Source: JADJLQ01 sp034439915 (GTDB lineage: Bacteria > Bacteroidota > Bacteroidia > Chitinophagales > Saprospiraceae). From it: a DNA stretch of 22,599 nucleotides. The position numbers were made by a program, and so were the translations under genes. This document shows positions 15,928 to 22,599 of this stretch, in pieces. Each line of letters starts with the position of its first letter. Position 1 is the first letter of the stretch. The notes under the pieces are model-generated. The model was not told the origin of the DNA, did not search any database, and saw only the letters and a program-made list of their open reading frames with translations. The DNA lies in assembly GCA_034439915.1 (NCBI GenBank), contig JAWXBI010000263.1, positions 1 through 22,599 on the forward strand, in the 5' to 3' direction.

Positions 15928-17424
15928 ATGAATCAGGAACTTTTTATTTACGATAGTTTATCCAGGGAATTTGTCCGGTTTGAGCCAATCCATGAAGGCA
16001 GGGTAGGTATGTATGTCTGCGGCCCCACCGTCTATAGCGATGTACATTTAGGAAATTGCCGCACATTCATCAGTTTTGATATTATATATCGTTATCTGAC
16101 TCAATTAGGATATAAAGTGAGGTATGTTCGCAATATCACTGATGTGGGTCACCTGGAGGGAGACGCGGATGAAGGCGAAGATAAGGTTTCTAAAAAGGCC
16201 AGGATGGAGCGGCTGGAACCTATGGAAGTAGTCCAACGGTATATGAACGGTTTCCATCACATGATGACAGTGTTCAATACCGTGCCCCCGAGTATCGAAC
16301 CACGTGCTACCGGCCATATTGTGGAACAAATCGAAATGATCAAAACCATTCTGGAAAATGGTTATGGTTATGAACGAAATGGTTCAGTATATTTTAATAC
16401 TCAAAAACTGGTTCAATCCCATGATGTGTATGGAAAACTATCGGGTAAAATCATGGATGAACTCCTCAATGAGTCCCGCAACCTCAAAAACCAGGATGAA
16501 AAACAACACCCTTCCGATTTTGCTCTCTGGATCAAAGCGGACGAACGACATCTGATGCATTGGCCCTCTCCCTGGTCCGAAGGGTTTCCGGGATGGCATC
16601 TGGAGTGTTCTGCGATGAGCACCAAATACCTGGGTACTCCTTTTGACATCCATGGTGGAGGTTATGACCTTAAGTTTCCCCATCATGAAAATGAAATCGC
16701 TCAGAATATAGGATGTTGCGGCCAAAGCCCGGCTAAATACTGGCTTCACGCCAATATGTTGCTGTTAAAAGGCAAAAAGATGAGTAAAAGTGACGGCAAC
16801 TCAATTTCACCGGAACAATTGTTTACCGGAAACAGCCCGCACCTCACCAAGTCCTATGCGCCTATGGTGGTGCGTTTTTTTATGTTGTTAACCCAGTATC
16901 GGAGTACCCTTGACCTCACGGATGAAGCCCTGCAAGCAGCGGAAAAAGGATATAAACGCTTATTGGAAGCTTCGCGTAGCGTAAAACTTTTAAGTTCAGC
17001 AGGCAAGTCATTAAATACAGAACTGGATAATGAAATCAATATGGTCATGGATTCGATCTATAAAGAGATGAATGATGATTTTAATACCCCCAAAGCGCTG
17101 GCTGTTTTGTTTGACCTGGTGTCCCGAATCAATTCCTTTAAGAATGCCCAGGTCGATATTGAACAAATTTCTTCGGATACCGTGCAGCGACTTAAAGCTG
17201 AAATGGCCGTTTGGATAACGGATATTCTGGGTTTACGCGATGATGAGCAGGAATCTAATGGACACGGAACGTTGGATCAGGTAATGGAGCTGCTCATCGA
17301 TCTTCGGCAACAAGCCAGATTAAAAAAAGATTTTGCTTTATCAGACCAGATCCGGGATAGATTGAGCAAGATAAAAGTCCAATTAAAAGACAGCAAGGAA
17401 GGTTCCAGTTGGAGCTATGAATAA
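15928..17424 (+). CDS. cysS: Cysteinyl-tRNA synthetase
   Basis: A 498-residue class I aminoacyl-tRNA synthetase charging tRNA-Cys. The start at ATG 15928 gives MNQELFIYDSL, the family N-terminus; the frame stays open upstream to 15655 but that part overlaps the divergent gene and the repeat array. Zinc ligands are recognisable as Cys31 (VCGPTVY), Cys227 (HLECSAM), His252 and Glu256 (FPHHENE). The HIGH motif reads H40LGN and the KMSKS loop is K284MSKS288, both intact. The C-terminal helical domain (DALKG-type DDFNTPKALAVLFDL) and the final QIRDRLSKIKVQLKDS match the family. The length is slightly above the E. coli enzyme and normal for this phylum. An M28 peptidase gene follows after 27 nt and may be cotranscribed. 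Confidence 0.97.
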   Translation: MNQELFIYDSLSREFVRFEPIHEGRVGMYVCGPTVYSDVHLGNCRTFISFDIIYRYLTQLGYKVRYVRNITDVGHLEGDADEGEDKVSKKARMERLEPMEVVQRYMNGFHHMMTVFNTVPPSIEPRATGHIVEQIEMIKTILENGYGYERNGSVYFNTQKLVQSHDVYGKLSGKIMDELLNESRNLKNQDEKQHPSDFALWIKADERHLMHWPSPWSEGFPGWHLECSAMSTKYLGTPFDIHGGGYDLKFPHHENEIAQNIGCCGQSPAKYWLHANMLLLKGKKMSKSDGNSISPEQLFTGNSPHLTKSYAPMVVRFFMLLTQYRSTLDLTDEALQAAEKGYKRLLEASRSVKLLSSAGKSLNTELDNEINMVMDSIYKEMNDDFNTPKALAVLFDLVSRINSFKNAQVDIEQISSDTVQRLKAEMAVWITDILGLRDDEQESNGHGTLDQVMELLIDLRQQARLKKDFALSDQIRDRLSKIKVQLKDSKEGSSWSYE

Positions 17425-17451
17425 TTTGAATAGGTTTTAAAGAGAAATGTG

Positions 17452-18444
17452 ATGCGAAGAACCAATCTGTTTTTTCCCTTTGTATTTTTTGTTGTCCTTT
17501 CCCCGGGCTGCAAACAAAATACGCCTACATCTGTAGCCCCTCCGGCAGTCAAGTTAAAGGTGCCTGCAATTAACAAAGACTCTGCTTATGCATTTGTAAA
17601 GGCCCAGGTGGAATTTGGACCCCGCACCCCAGGAACTAAGGGACACCAACTTTGCGGAGACTGGATAGTAGCAAAAGCTAAATCGTATGGCGCCAAAGTG
17701 ATTGAACAGCCTTTTAAAGCACAGACTTTTTCGGGTATAAAATTTGATGCCAGAAACATCATTGCTTCGTATAATGAATCCGCAAAACCAAGGATATTGC
17801 TTGCCGCTCACTGGGATACCCGGTTTGTGGCCGACCATGACCCGGTCATAAGCAAAAAAAATACTCCGGTGACCGGTGCTGATGATGGGGCCAGCGGGGT
17901 AGCGGTATTACTTGAAATTGCCAGACAAGTACAGGCCAACCCTATACCTAATTTGGGCATTGACTTTATCTTTTTTGATGCGGAAGACCAGGGTGGGGAA
18001 AGTTCAGAAGAAGATGCATCAGAATCCTGGTGCCTTGGAGCGCAATATTGGTCCAGAAACCTGCATGTCAAGGGTTATCAGGCCAAATACGGTATACTCC
18101 TCGACATGGTAGGAGCAAAATCACCCCGTTATACCAAGGAAAGCACGTCCATGCGGTATGCCCCTGCCATCATGGATAAGATTTGGTTGATGGCCCAGCG
18201 CATGGGTTATGGTAATTATTTTGTCAATGAAAACTCCCCAGGTATTACGGACGACCATTATTTTGTGAATTACATTACCCGAATCCCCATGATTGATATT
18301 ATTAACAGGCCGACAAATGACAAGTTTGTACCTCATTGGCATACGACGAATGATGTATTAGCCAATATAGATCCGGAGTCACTCCGGGCGACCGGCCAGG
18401 TAGTGCTGGCAGTAGTCTATAGAGAAGCCAACGGTGATTTTTAG
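17452..18444 (+). CDS. M28 family lipoprotein, glutaminyl-peptide cyclotransferase-like
   Basis: A 330-residue protein with a lipoprotein-like signal ending at LSPGC20. ATG 17452 is preferred over the in-frame GTG at 17449. The M28 zinc-aminopeptidase fold shows AAH120WDTR, TGADD145GASG, FFDAE178D179QG, LLD218MVGAK and HWH297TTND. By comparison with glutaminyl cyclases, Asp145, Asp179 and His297 would hold a single zinc and Glu178 would be the general acid-base. The FGPRTPGTKGH start and the WCLGAQYWS segment are characteristic of the cyclase-like branch. The likely reaction is conversion of N-terminal Gln to pyroglutamate on exported proteins, or aminopeptidase activity. Bacteroidota cyclases act on proteins exposed after signal-peptide cleavage, which fits an envelope location. 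It lies 27 nt after cysS and converges with ileS. Confidence 0.88.
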   Translation: MRRTNLFFPFVFFVVLSPGCKQNTPTSVAPPAVKLKVPAINKDSAYAFVKAQVEFGPRTPGTKGHQLCGDWIVAKAKSYGAKVIEQPFKAQTFSGIKFDARNIIASYNESAKPRILLAAHWDTRFVADHDPVISKKNTPVTGADDGASGVAVLLEIARQVQANPIPNLGIDFIFFDAEDQGGESSEEDASESWCLGAQYWSRNLHVKGYQAKYGILLDMVGAKSPRYTKESTSMRYAPAIMDKIWLMAQRMGYGNYFVNENSPGITDDHYFVNYITRIPMIDIINRPTNDKFVPHWHTTNDVLANIDPESLRATGQVVLAVVYREANGDF

Positions 18445-18495
18445 CCAACCCCATCCCGATCCGGGAGATTGTAAATATATTGACAGACATTAAAC

Positions 18496-21400
18496 CTATT
18501 GGACTCTTTCTACCCCGATGGCAACTTCGATGCCTTCTACTAATTCTATTTTAGCTTCAGCACCGAATTCTTTATAATAAATCTCATCGGCTAATACCTC
18601 ATTCTTGATATAATCTCCATAGGAATGGATGGCACTGACGATGCCGTCGTGATTTTGAATAAATAAATTGATGCGGTCAGTCACTTTCAAGTCAGAGCTT
18701 TTGCGGATATTTTGAACCCGGTTGACGATTTCCCGGGCAATACCTTCTGCGCGCAATTCATCTGTCAGGGCGATATCCAGGGCTACGGTCAGATTGCCAT
18801 CATTGGCTACAAACCAACCTGGCAGGTCTTCACTGCTGATTTCCACATCTTCAAGTGTAATCGGATAAGTATTGCCGTCAATATCCAGATTAAACTGGTT
18901 ATTGACTTCCAATGAGCGAATGCCAGCTTGGTCCAGGGATGTTATGATTTCAGCAGCCGCTTTCATGTCTTTGCCCAACCGCTTGCCGAGGGTTTTAAAA
19001 TTGGCTTTGATTTTTTTATGGATCAGTCCACTGGTATCCGTGATGTATTCCAGTGATTTGACATTGACTTCAGAAAGGATAAGATCTTTTACCTGTTCGA
19101 CCTGGGCTATAAATTGTTCATCTAAAACCGGAATTAAAATTCTGCTGAGAGGTTGCCGTACCCGCAATTTTTCACGTTTACGAAGAGAAAGCACCATAGA
19201 GCTGATCCGTTGAGCAAAGTCCATTCGTTGTTCAAGTCCAGCGTCTATTTTATTTTTATCCGGCTCCGGCAGGAGGGCCAGGTGTACAGACTCATGAGGT
19301 TCGAACCGGGTTTCATTGTTGAGTTGCTGATACAACCAATCAGCAAAAAATGGAGCCAACGGTGCCATGAGTTTACTAATCGTGATGAGACATTCGTACA
19401 AGGTCTGATACGCTGCTATTTTATCTGCAGAATGAGAACCATCGGCATTCAGTGATGGTTTCCAGAATCTACGTCTGCATAGCCGCACATACCAATTGCT
19501 TAGTTTTTCATCAACAAAAGCTTCTATACTTCGAGCAGCCTGGGTGGGTTCATACGTAGCATAGGAATGATCGACGTCCTGAATCAGCGTATGAAGGGCG
19601 GAGAGGATCCAACGGTCGATCTCCGGTCGTTCCTGCAATTCAATGGATGGTTGTTGATGGTAAAAACCATCGATGTTTGCATAGAGTGCAAAAAATGAAT
19701 AGGTATTGTACAGGGTGCCGAAAAACTTTCGTTTGGATTCTTCCAGGCTATCGATATCAAATTTGAGGTTTTCCCAGGGATTGGCATTGGATAACATATA
19801 CCAGCGTGCGGCGTCAGCTCCATGTTTGTCCAGGGTATCAAAGGGGTCGACGGCATTGCCCAGGCGTTTGGACATTTTTTGTCCGTTTTTATCCAGGACC
19901 AGACCATTCGATACTACATTTCTAAAGGCAACTGAATCAAAACACAGAACGGCAATCGCATGCAGCGTAAAAAACCATCCTCTGGTCTGATCCACTCCCT
20001 CCGCGATATAGTCAGCGGGGAAATTGGCTTTAAACTTTTCCTGGTTTTCAAAAGGATAATGCCATTGGGCATAAGGCATGGCACCAGAATCAAACCAAAC
20101 ATCGATCAGGTCGAGTTCCCTGCGCATTGTTTTTCCTAAACCCGAAACTAATACGATCTCATCGATAAAAGGTCGATGCAGATCTTGCGGAATGGTTTGA
20201 TTTAAATTCAGTACCTGGTTTGCTCTTTCTATCTCCAATTGCAACTGGGCCAGGGATCCAATGCAGATTTCTTCCTGTTGATCTTCTGTTCTCCAGACGG
20301 GAAGGGGTATGCCCCAATACCTGCTTCGGGAAAGGTTCCAGTCCTGGAGGTTTTCCAACCAGTTACCAAAGCGTCCCGTGCCGGTACTTTCGGGCTTCCA
20401 GTTGATGGTTTTATTTAATTCGACCATCCGGTCTTTGGCAGCAGTCGAACGTATAAACCAACTGTCCAGGGGATAATACAATACCGGTTTATCGGTGCGC
20501 CAGCAATGTGGGTAATTGTGTTCATATTTCTCCACCTTAAATGCTTTGTTTTCTTTTTTTAGTTTTACACAGATATCGATATTTACATCTTTATAGTCTG
20601 CTTCATCTTTATAATCTTTTACATATCTATTGCTAAACTCACCAAGGCCATTTACGAATTTTCCTTCGCGGTCCACCAGGATCAATATACCGAGATTGTT
20701 TTTTTGCCCCATTCTAAAGTCGTCTGCGCCGAAAGCCGGGGCCGTATGAACAATACCCGTCCCGTCGGTGGTGGTGACAAAATCACCGGTCAATACTCTA
20801 AAGGGGTTTGCACCATGTGTGATTTCCTGAACTTTGGATAAGGTATTGGCTTCAAATGGCAATAGCTGATGGTATTGAATGCCTTCCAGGTCACTGCCTT
20901 TACATTTTAATAAAATCTGGTATGGTAGGTTTTTACCATCGTTTTTATAGGTATTGAAATCAATATCTTCATGCTGTGCATTAAAGTATTTGGACACTAA
21001 CTTTTCCGCTAAGACTACCTGAATGATTTTGTGTGTATACGGGTTCACGGTTTTAATGAGACAATATTCAATGGTTGCGCCAACGGTCAGACCCAGGTTG
21101 GACGGCAGGGTCCAGGGGGTAGTCGTCCAGGCTAAAAAAGAAAAAGACGGATGTAAACCCCGGCTATACAAGTCATATATAAATTTGGGAATTTGCACCA
21201 ACGCAGATAATCTTTTATCTTTGTGGAGTCCCGGCAGGTTTTCGTCATCACGTTTGGATAAGTGAGTAGCGAAAAATTGTTGGGACTTTTTTATTTCAGA
21301 CAACCTCAAATCATACAAAACCAACTGATCTGTTTTCTTTAATACAATTTTGACCAGGTAAAACCGGGATCCTATAGTTACTTTATTAACCAGATAATTA

Positions 21401-22362
21401 AAAACGGCACCGTCTTTACCGGAAGTTTTTTCTTCACTCAAAGGAATTGCAGTTTCTATTAATTGAGAGGCCTCTTTAAGAATTAATATTTTTTCTACTA
21501 CAGGAGAATGAGCAAGTATTTCATCGATGCTGTTGCGGGTTAATACTATTTTCTCCCTTAATGAATGATTAAAAAAATCTTTTTTCCTGAGATGATTATA
21601 AGCCCAGGTTTTTGTTGCCCTTCTATAGGCGTTGAGGTCGTCGGTGTGCTCCGCCTTTAACTCAATAAATGACAAGTTGTCCAGGTGTTTTAGGGCAATC
21701 ATTCTGTTTTCATAATTGTATGCCTCGAAAGCGGTTATACAACTGGTATCTTTTACATCTTTGTAAGTCCCCGGCATATTGAGTTCATGTGAACTCAATC
21801 CAGTGCCGGCAGCCGGTGAATAGGGTTGAATGGTATATCCTTTGTACAATAAATTTTTATCGCACAGGATTTTTAACAGGTTCCAAACGGATTCGATGTA
21901 GTCGTTTTCATAGGTGATATATGGATGATCCAGGTCGACCCAGTAGCCGATGCGGCGGGTGAGTTCGTCCCATTGATCTTTAAACCGCAATACGGTTTTT
22001 CGGCAGGCGGCATTGTAATCTGCTATGGAAATAGTCTTACCGATATCCTCCTTGGTGATGCCCAGTTCTTTTTCCACGCTGAGTTCAATCGGCAAACCAT
22101 GGGTATCCCAGCCTCCCTTGCGGGCAACCTGCCTGCCTTTCATGGTATGGTAACGGCAGAACAAATCTTTGATCGCCCGGCCCATGACGTGGTGGATACC
22201 CGGCATCCCATTGGCAGATGGCGGACCCTCATAAAACACAAAAGGATCACCCGTAGCCCGCTGTGCCACACTTTTATTAAAAATATCCTGCGACTCCCAG
22301 AAGGATCTGATTTCTTTGTCTATCTCCGGAAGATTCAGGGACTTATACTCTTTGTAACTCAT
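18496..22362 (-). CDS. ileS: Isoleucyl-tRNA synthetase with a large insert before the editing site
   Basis: A 1288-residue class I synthetase charging tRNA-Ile. The catalytic motifs are G-I-H57HVMG (HIGH equivalent) and K829MSKR833. The CP1 editing domain is present, with the Thr-rich motif W412TTTPWTLPSN and GTGIVHTAPAFGADDF carrying the conserved Asp. The C-terminal anticodon-binding and DUF5915-like part ends without a Cys4 zinc finger, and with KMSKR this resembles the eukaryote-like class (IleS2-like). The enzyme is about 130-150 residues longer than typical Bacteroidota IleRS. The excess lies between TSC208ITAFEAYN216 and P405SFSFLAW412, where relatives have about 20 residues. The frame is intact across the insert and both flanks align normally, so the enzyme should be functional. 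Both ends of the insert fall inside CP1. Confidence 0.96.
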   Translation of the reverse strand: MSYKEYKSLNLPEIDKEIRSFWESQDIFNKSVAQRATGDPFVFYEGPPSANGMPGIHHVMGRAIKDLFCRYHTMKGRQVARKGGWDTHGLPIELSVEKELGITKEDIGKTISIADYNAACRKTVLRFKDQWDELTRRIGYWVDLDHPYITYENDYIESVWNLLKILCDKNLLYKGYTIQPYSPAAGTGLSSHELNMPGTYKDVKDTSCITAFEAYNYENRMIALKHLDNLSFIELKAEHTDDLNAYRRATKTWAYNHLRKKDFFNHSLREKIVLTRNSIDEILAHSPVVEKILILKEASQLIETAIPLSEEKTSGKDGAVFNYLVNKVTIGSRFYLVKIVLKKTDQLVLYDLRLSEIKKSQQFFATHLSKRDDENLPGLHKDKRLSALVQIPKFIYDLYSRGLHPSFSFLAWTTTPWTLPSNLGLTVGATIEYCLIKTVNPYTHKIIQVVLAEKLVSKYFNAQHEDIDFNTYKNDGKNLPYQILLKCKGSDLEGIQYHQLLPFEANTLSKVQEITHGANPFRVLTGDFVTTTDGTGIVHTAPAFGADDFRMGQKNNLGILILVDREGKFVNGLGEFSNRYVKDYKDEADYKDVNIDICVKLKKENKAFKVEKYEHNYPHCWRTDKPVLYYPLDSWFIRSTAAKDRMVELNKTINWKPESTGTGRFGNWLENLQDWNLSRSRYWGIPLPVWRTEDQQEEICIGSLAQLQLEIERANQVLNLNQTIPQDLHRPFIDEIVLVSGLGKTMRRELDLIDVWFDSGAMPYAQWHYPFENQEKFKANFPADYIAEGVDQTRGWFFTLHAIAVLCFDSVAFRNVVSNGLVLDKNGQKMSKRLGNAVDPFDTLDKHGADAARWYMLSNANPWENLKFDIDSLEESKRKFFGTLYNTYSFFALYANIDGFYHQQPSIELQERPEIDRWILSALHTLIQDVDHSYATYEPTQAARSIEAFVDEKLSNWYVRLCRRRFWKPSLNADGSHSADKIAAYQTLYECLITISKLMAPLAPFFADWLYQQLNNETRFEPHESVHLALLPEPDKNKIDAGLEQRMDFAQRISSMVLSLRKREKLRVRQPLSRILIPVLDEQFIAQVEQVKDLILSEVNVKSLEYITDTSGLIHKKIKANFKTLGKRLGKDMKAAAEIITSLDQAGIRSLEVNNQFNLDIDGNTYPITLEDVEISSEDLPGWFVANDGNLTVALDIALTDELRAEGIAREIVNRVQNIRKSSDLKVTDRINLFIQNHDGIVSAIHSYGDYIKNEVLADEIYYKEFGAEAKIELVEGIEVAIGVERVQ
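21148..21717 (-). other. In-frame IleRS insert (residues ~216-405), central part LPD3-like
   Basis: This segment has no counterpart in ordinary IleRS. Its core (residues ~244-359, nt 21286-21633) reads as: a helix ending KTWAYNHLRKKDFFN, then EKIVLTRNSIDEILAH, a helical stretch with KEASQLIETAIPL, and two strands NKVTIGSRFYLVKIVLKK and LVLYDLRLSEIKK. This order matches my memory of LPD3, a large polyvalent protein-associated domain of phages and conjugative elements (helix, K-T-F-x-N, strand plus helix, E-L-I-E-x-A, Y-x-V-K-L-x-V-K, Y-D-x-x-L-x-E-I). The name is tentative. Residues 360-405 form a further helical linker I cannot assign. Base composition is low in GC: the 60-base lines starting at 21301, 21481 and 21541 have 19, 21 and 13 G+C, against 34 for the line at 20341 and 27 for 22021. 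No intein motifs or stops are present. Confidence 0.6.
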
Positions 22363-22372
22363 AAAGCGGGGG

Positions 22373-22380
22373 CAAAGATA
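22373..22380 (-). promoter_or_regulatory. Probable -7 promoter box of ileS
   Basis: On the minus strand the sequence TATCTTTG is a perfect match to TAnnTTTG. Ten bases (a C-rich stretch ending CGCTTT) separate it from ATG 22362, so the mRNA leader would be only a few nucleotides. No clear -33 TTG is present. Confidence 0.6.
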
Positions 22381-22392
22381 GGGGGGAGGGGG

Positions 22393-22432
22393 TGAATTAA
22401 TGAATTAAGAAATTAAGAAATTAAGAAATGAA
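22393..22432 (-). repeat. Five-unit 8-nt array upstream of ileS
   Basis: On the plus strand: TGAATTAA, TGAATTAA, GAAATTAA, GAAATTAA, GAAATGAA. Read toward ileS the units are TTCATTTC, TTAATTTC, TTAATTTC and so on, nearly the same as the units upstream of cysS. A C-rich 12-nt spacer separates the array from the -7 box. Confidence 0.85.
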
Positions 22433-22478
22433 GGGTACTTCAGTGCGAAAAAAACTTCTTTTCCCAACCACTGACCAT

Positions 22479-22599
22479 TTATTTCTTCCACACTGCCCCA
22501 ACCCCGGCATCCCATAATTTTTTATTCAAAGCCGGAATATTTTTATCTAAAATTTCCCTGGCTCTGGCAAGCAACCCCGACCATACTTTATTCAATTCC
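22479..22599 (-). CDS. 3' end of an unidentified minus-strand gene
   Basis: From the right edge the minus strand is open for 39 codons and ends with TAA at 22481-22479. The peptide contains ARAREILDKNIPALNKKLW and ends in GVGAVWKK. Its regular amphipathic helix and codon use look like real coding sequence. The helical tail is reminiscent of the C-terminal ends of VPS10/BNR proteins such as the one at 12501-15806, but the fragment is too short to name. It is transcribed toward ileS. Confidence 0.6.
   Translation of the reverse strand, partial: ELNKVWSGLLARAREILDKNIPALNKKLWDAGVGAVWKK

Noticed and set aside
18454..18466. Small hairpin TCCCG-ATC-CGGGA between convergent cysS/M28 and ileS
   Set aside because: Only 5 bp with a 3-nt loop and no T-tract; too weak to call a terminator.
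21148..21717. The IleRS insert as an intein
   Set aside because: No N-terminal Cys/Ser splice block, no C-terminal His-Asn followed by Cys/Ser/Thr, and no homing endonuclease motifs; the insert lies between CP1 elements rather than at a catalytic motif.
21925..22395. 156-codon plus-strand open frame opposite the ileS 5' end
   Set aside because: It is antisense to strongly conserved IleRS motifs and has no recognisable protein features.

Overview
The window reads as a chromosomal segment of a member of the Bacteroidota, probably Saprospiria-like or a related lineage. The signs are: a type IX secretion sorting domain, lipoproteins with SCKN-type lipoboxes, TAnnTTTG-like -7 promoter boxes with very short leaders, few visible Shine-Dalgarno sequences, a DUF4271-hemD gene pair, and a large eukaryote-like IleRS. 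Most genes are housekeeping or envelope genes. No phage, IS, CRISPR or RNA gene was recognised.

Layout. 3-752 (+) is the 3' end of a DUF2911/TPR-like protein, followed by a TfoX-N protein (851-1204). 1315-4341 (+) is a large PVC-type heme-binding lipoprotein with a sugar-dehydrogenase-like propeller, HEAT repeats and a cytochrome c domain. 4503-7322 (+) is a tight pair: an atypical SDR/NAD(P)-binding protein and a PQQ-dependent quinohemoprotein dehydrogenase. 11135-7514 (-) is a four-gene operon with overlapping or abutting genes: DJ-1/PfpI lipoprotein, DUF4271 membrane protein, uroporphyrinogen-III synthase (hemD) and M15 D,D-carboxypeptidase-like lipoprotein. smpB diverges from it at 11203 (+). 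A gene-poor stretch, 11650-12500, holds repeats, hairpins and an orphan type IX sorting domain. 15806-12501 (-) is a secreted VPS10/BNR 'glycosyl hydrolase'-type protein. cysS (15928, +) diverges from it and is followed by an M28 glutaminyl-cyclase-like lipoprotein (17452-18444). ileS (22362-18496, -) converges on that pair. The window closes with the 3' end of another minus-strand gene.

Main discovery candidate. The isoleucyl-tRNA synthetase is about 1288 aa. An in-frame insert of roughly 180-190 residues (about 216-405) sits immediately before the Thr-rich motif of the CP1 editing domain. Part of the insert (about 244-359) resembles, by eye, the LPD3 type of domain known from large polyvalent proteins of phages and conjugative elements. 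It is clearly more AT-rich than the rest of the gene. A mobile-element conflict domain placed inside the editing region of an essential aminoacyl-tRNA synthetase would be new to me.

Second theme. Several intergenic regions carry short tandem arrays that all have an 8-nt period. The two synthetase genes (cysS and ileS) share the same layout: five T-rich octamers, then a TAnnTTYG box, then the start codon 5-10 nt later. Two other arrays carry a 28-bp perfect inverted repeat with a palindromic core, located at either end of the hemD operon plus smpB (about 4.2 kb apart).
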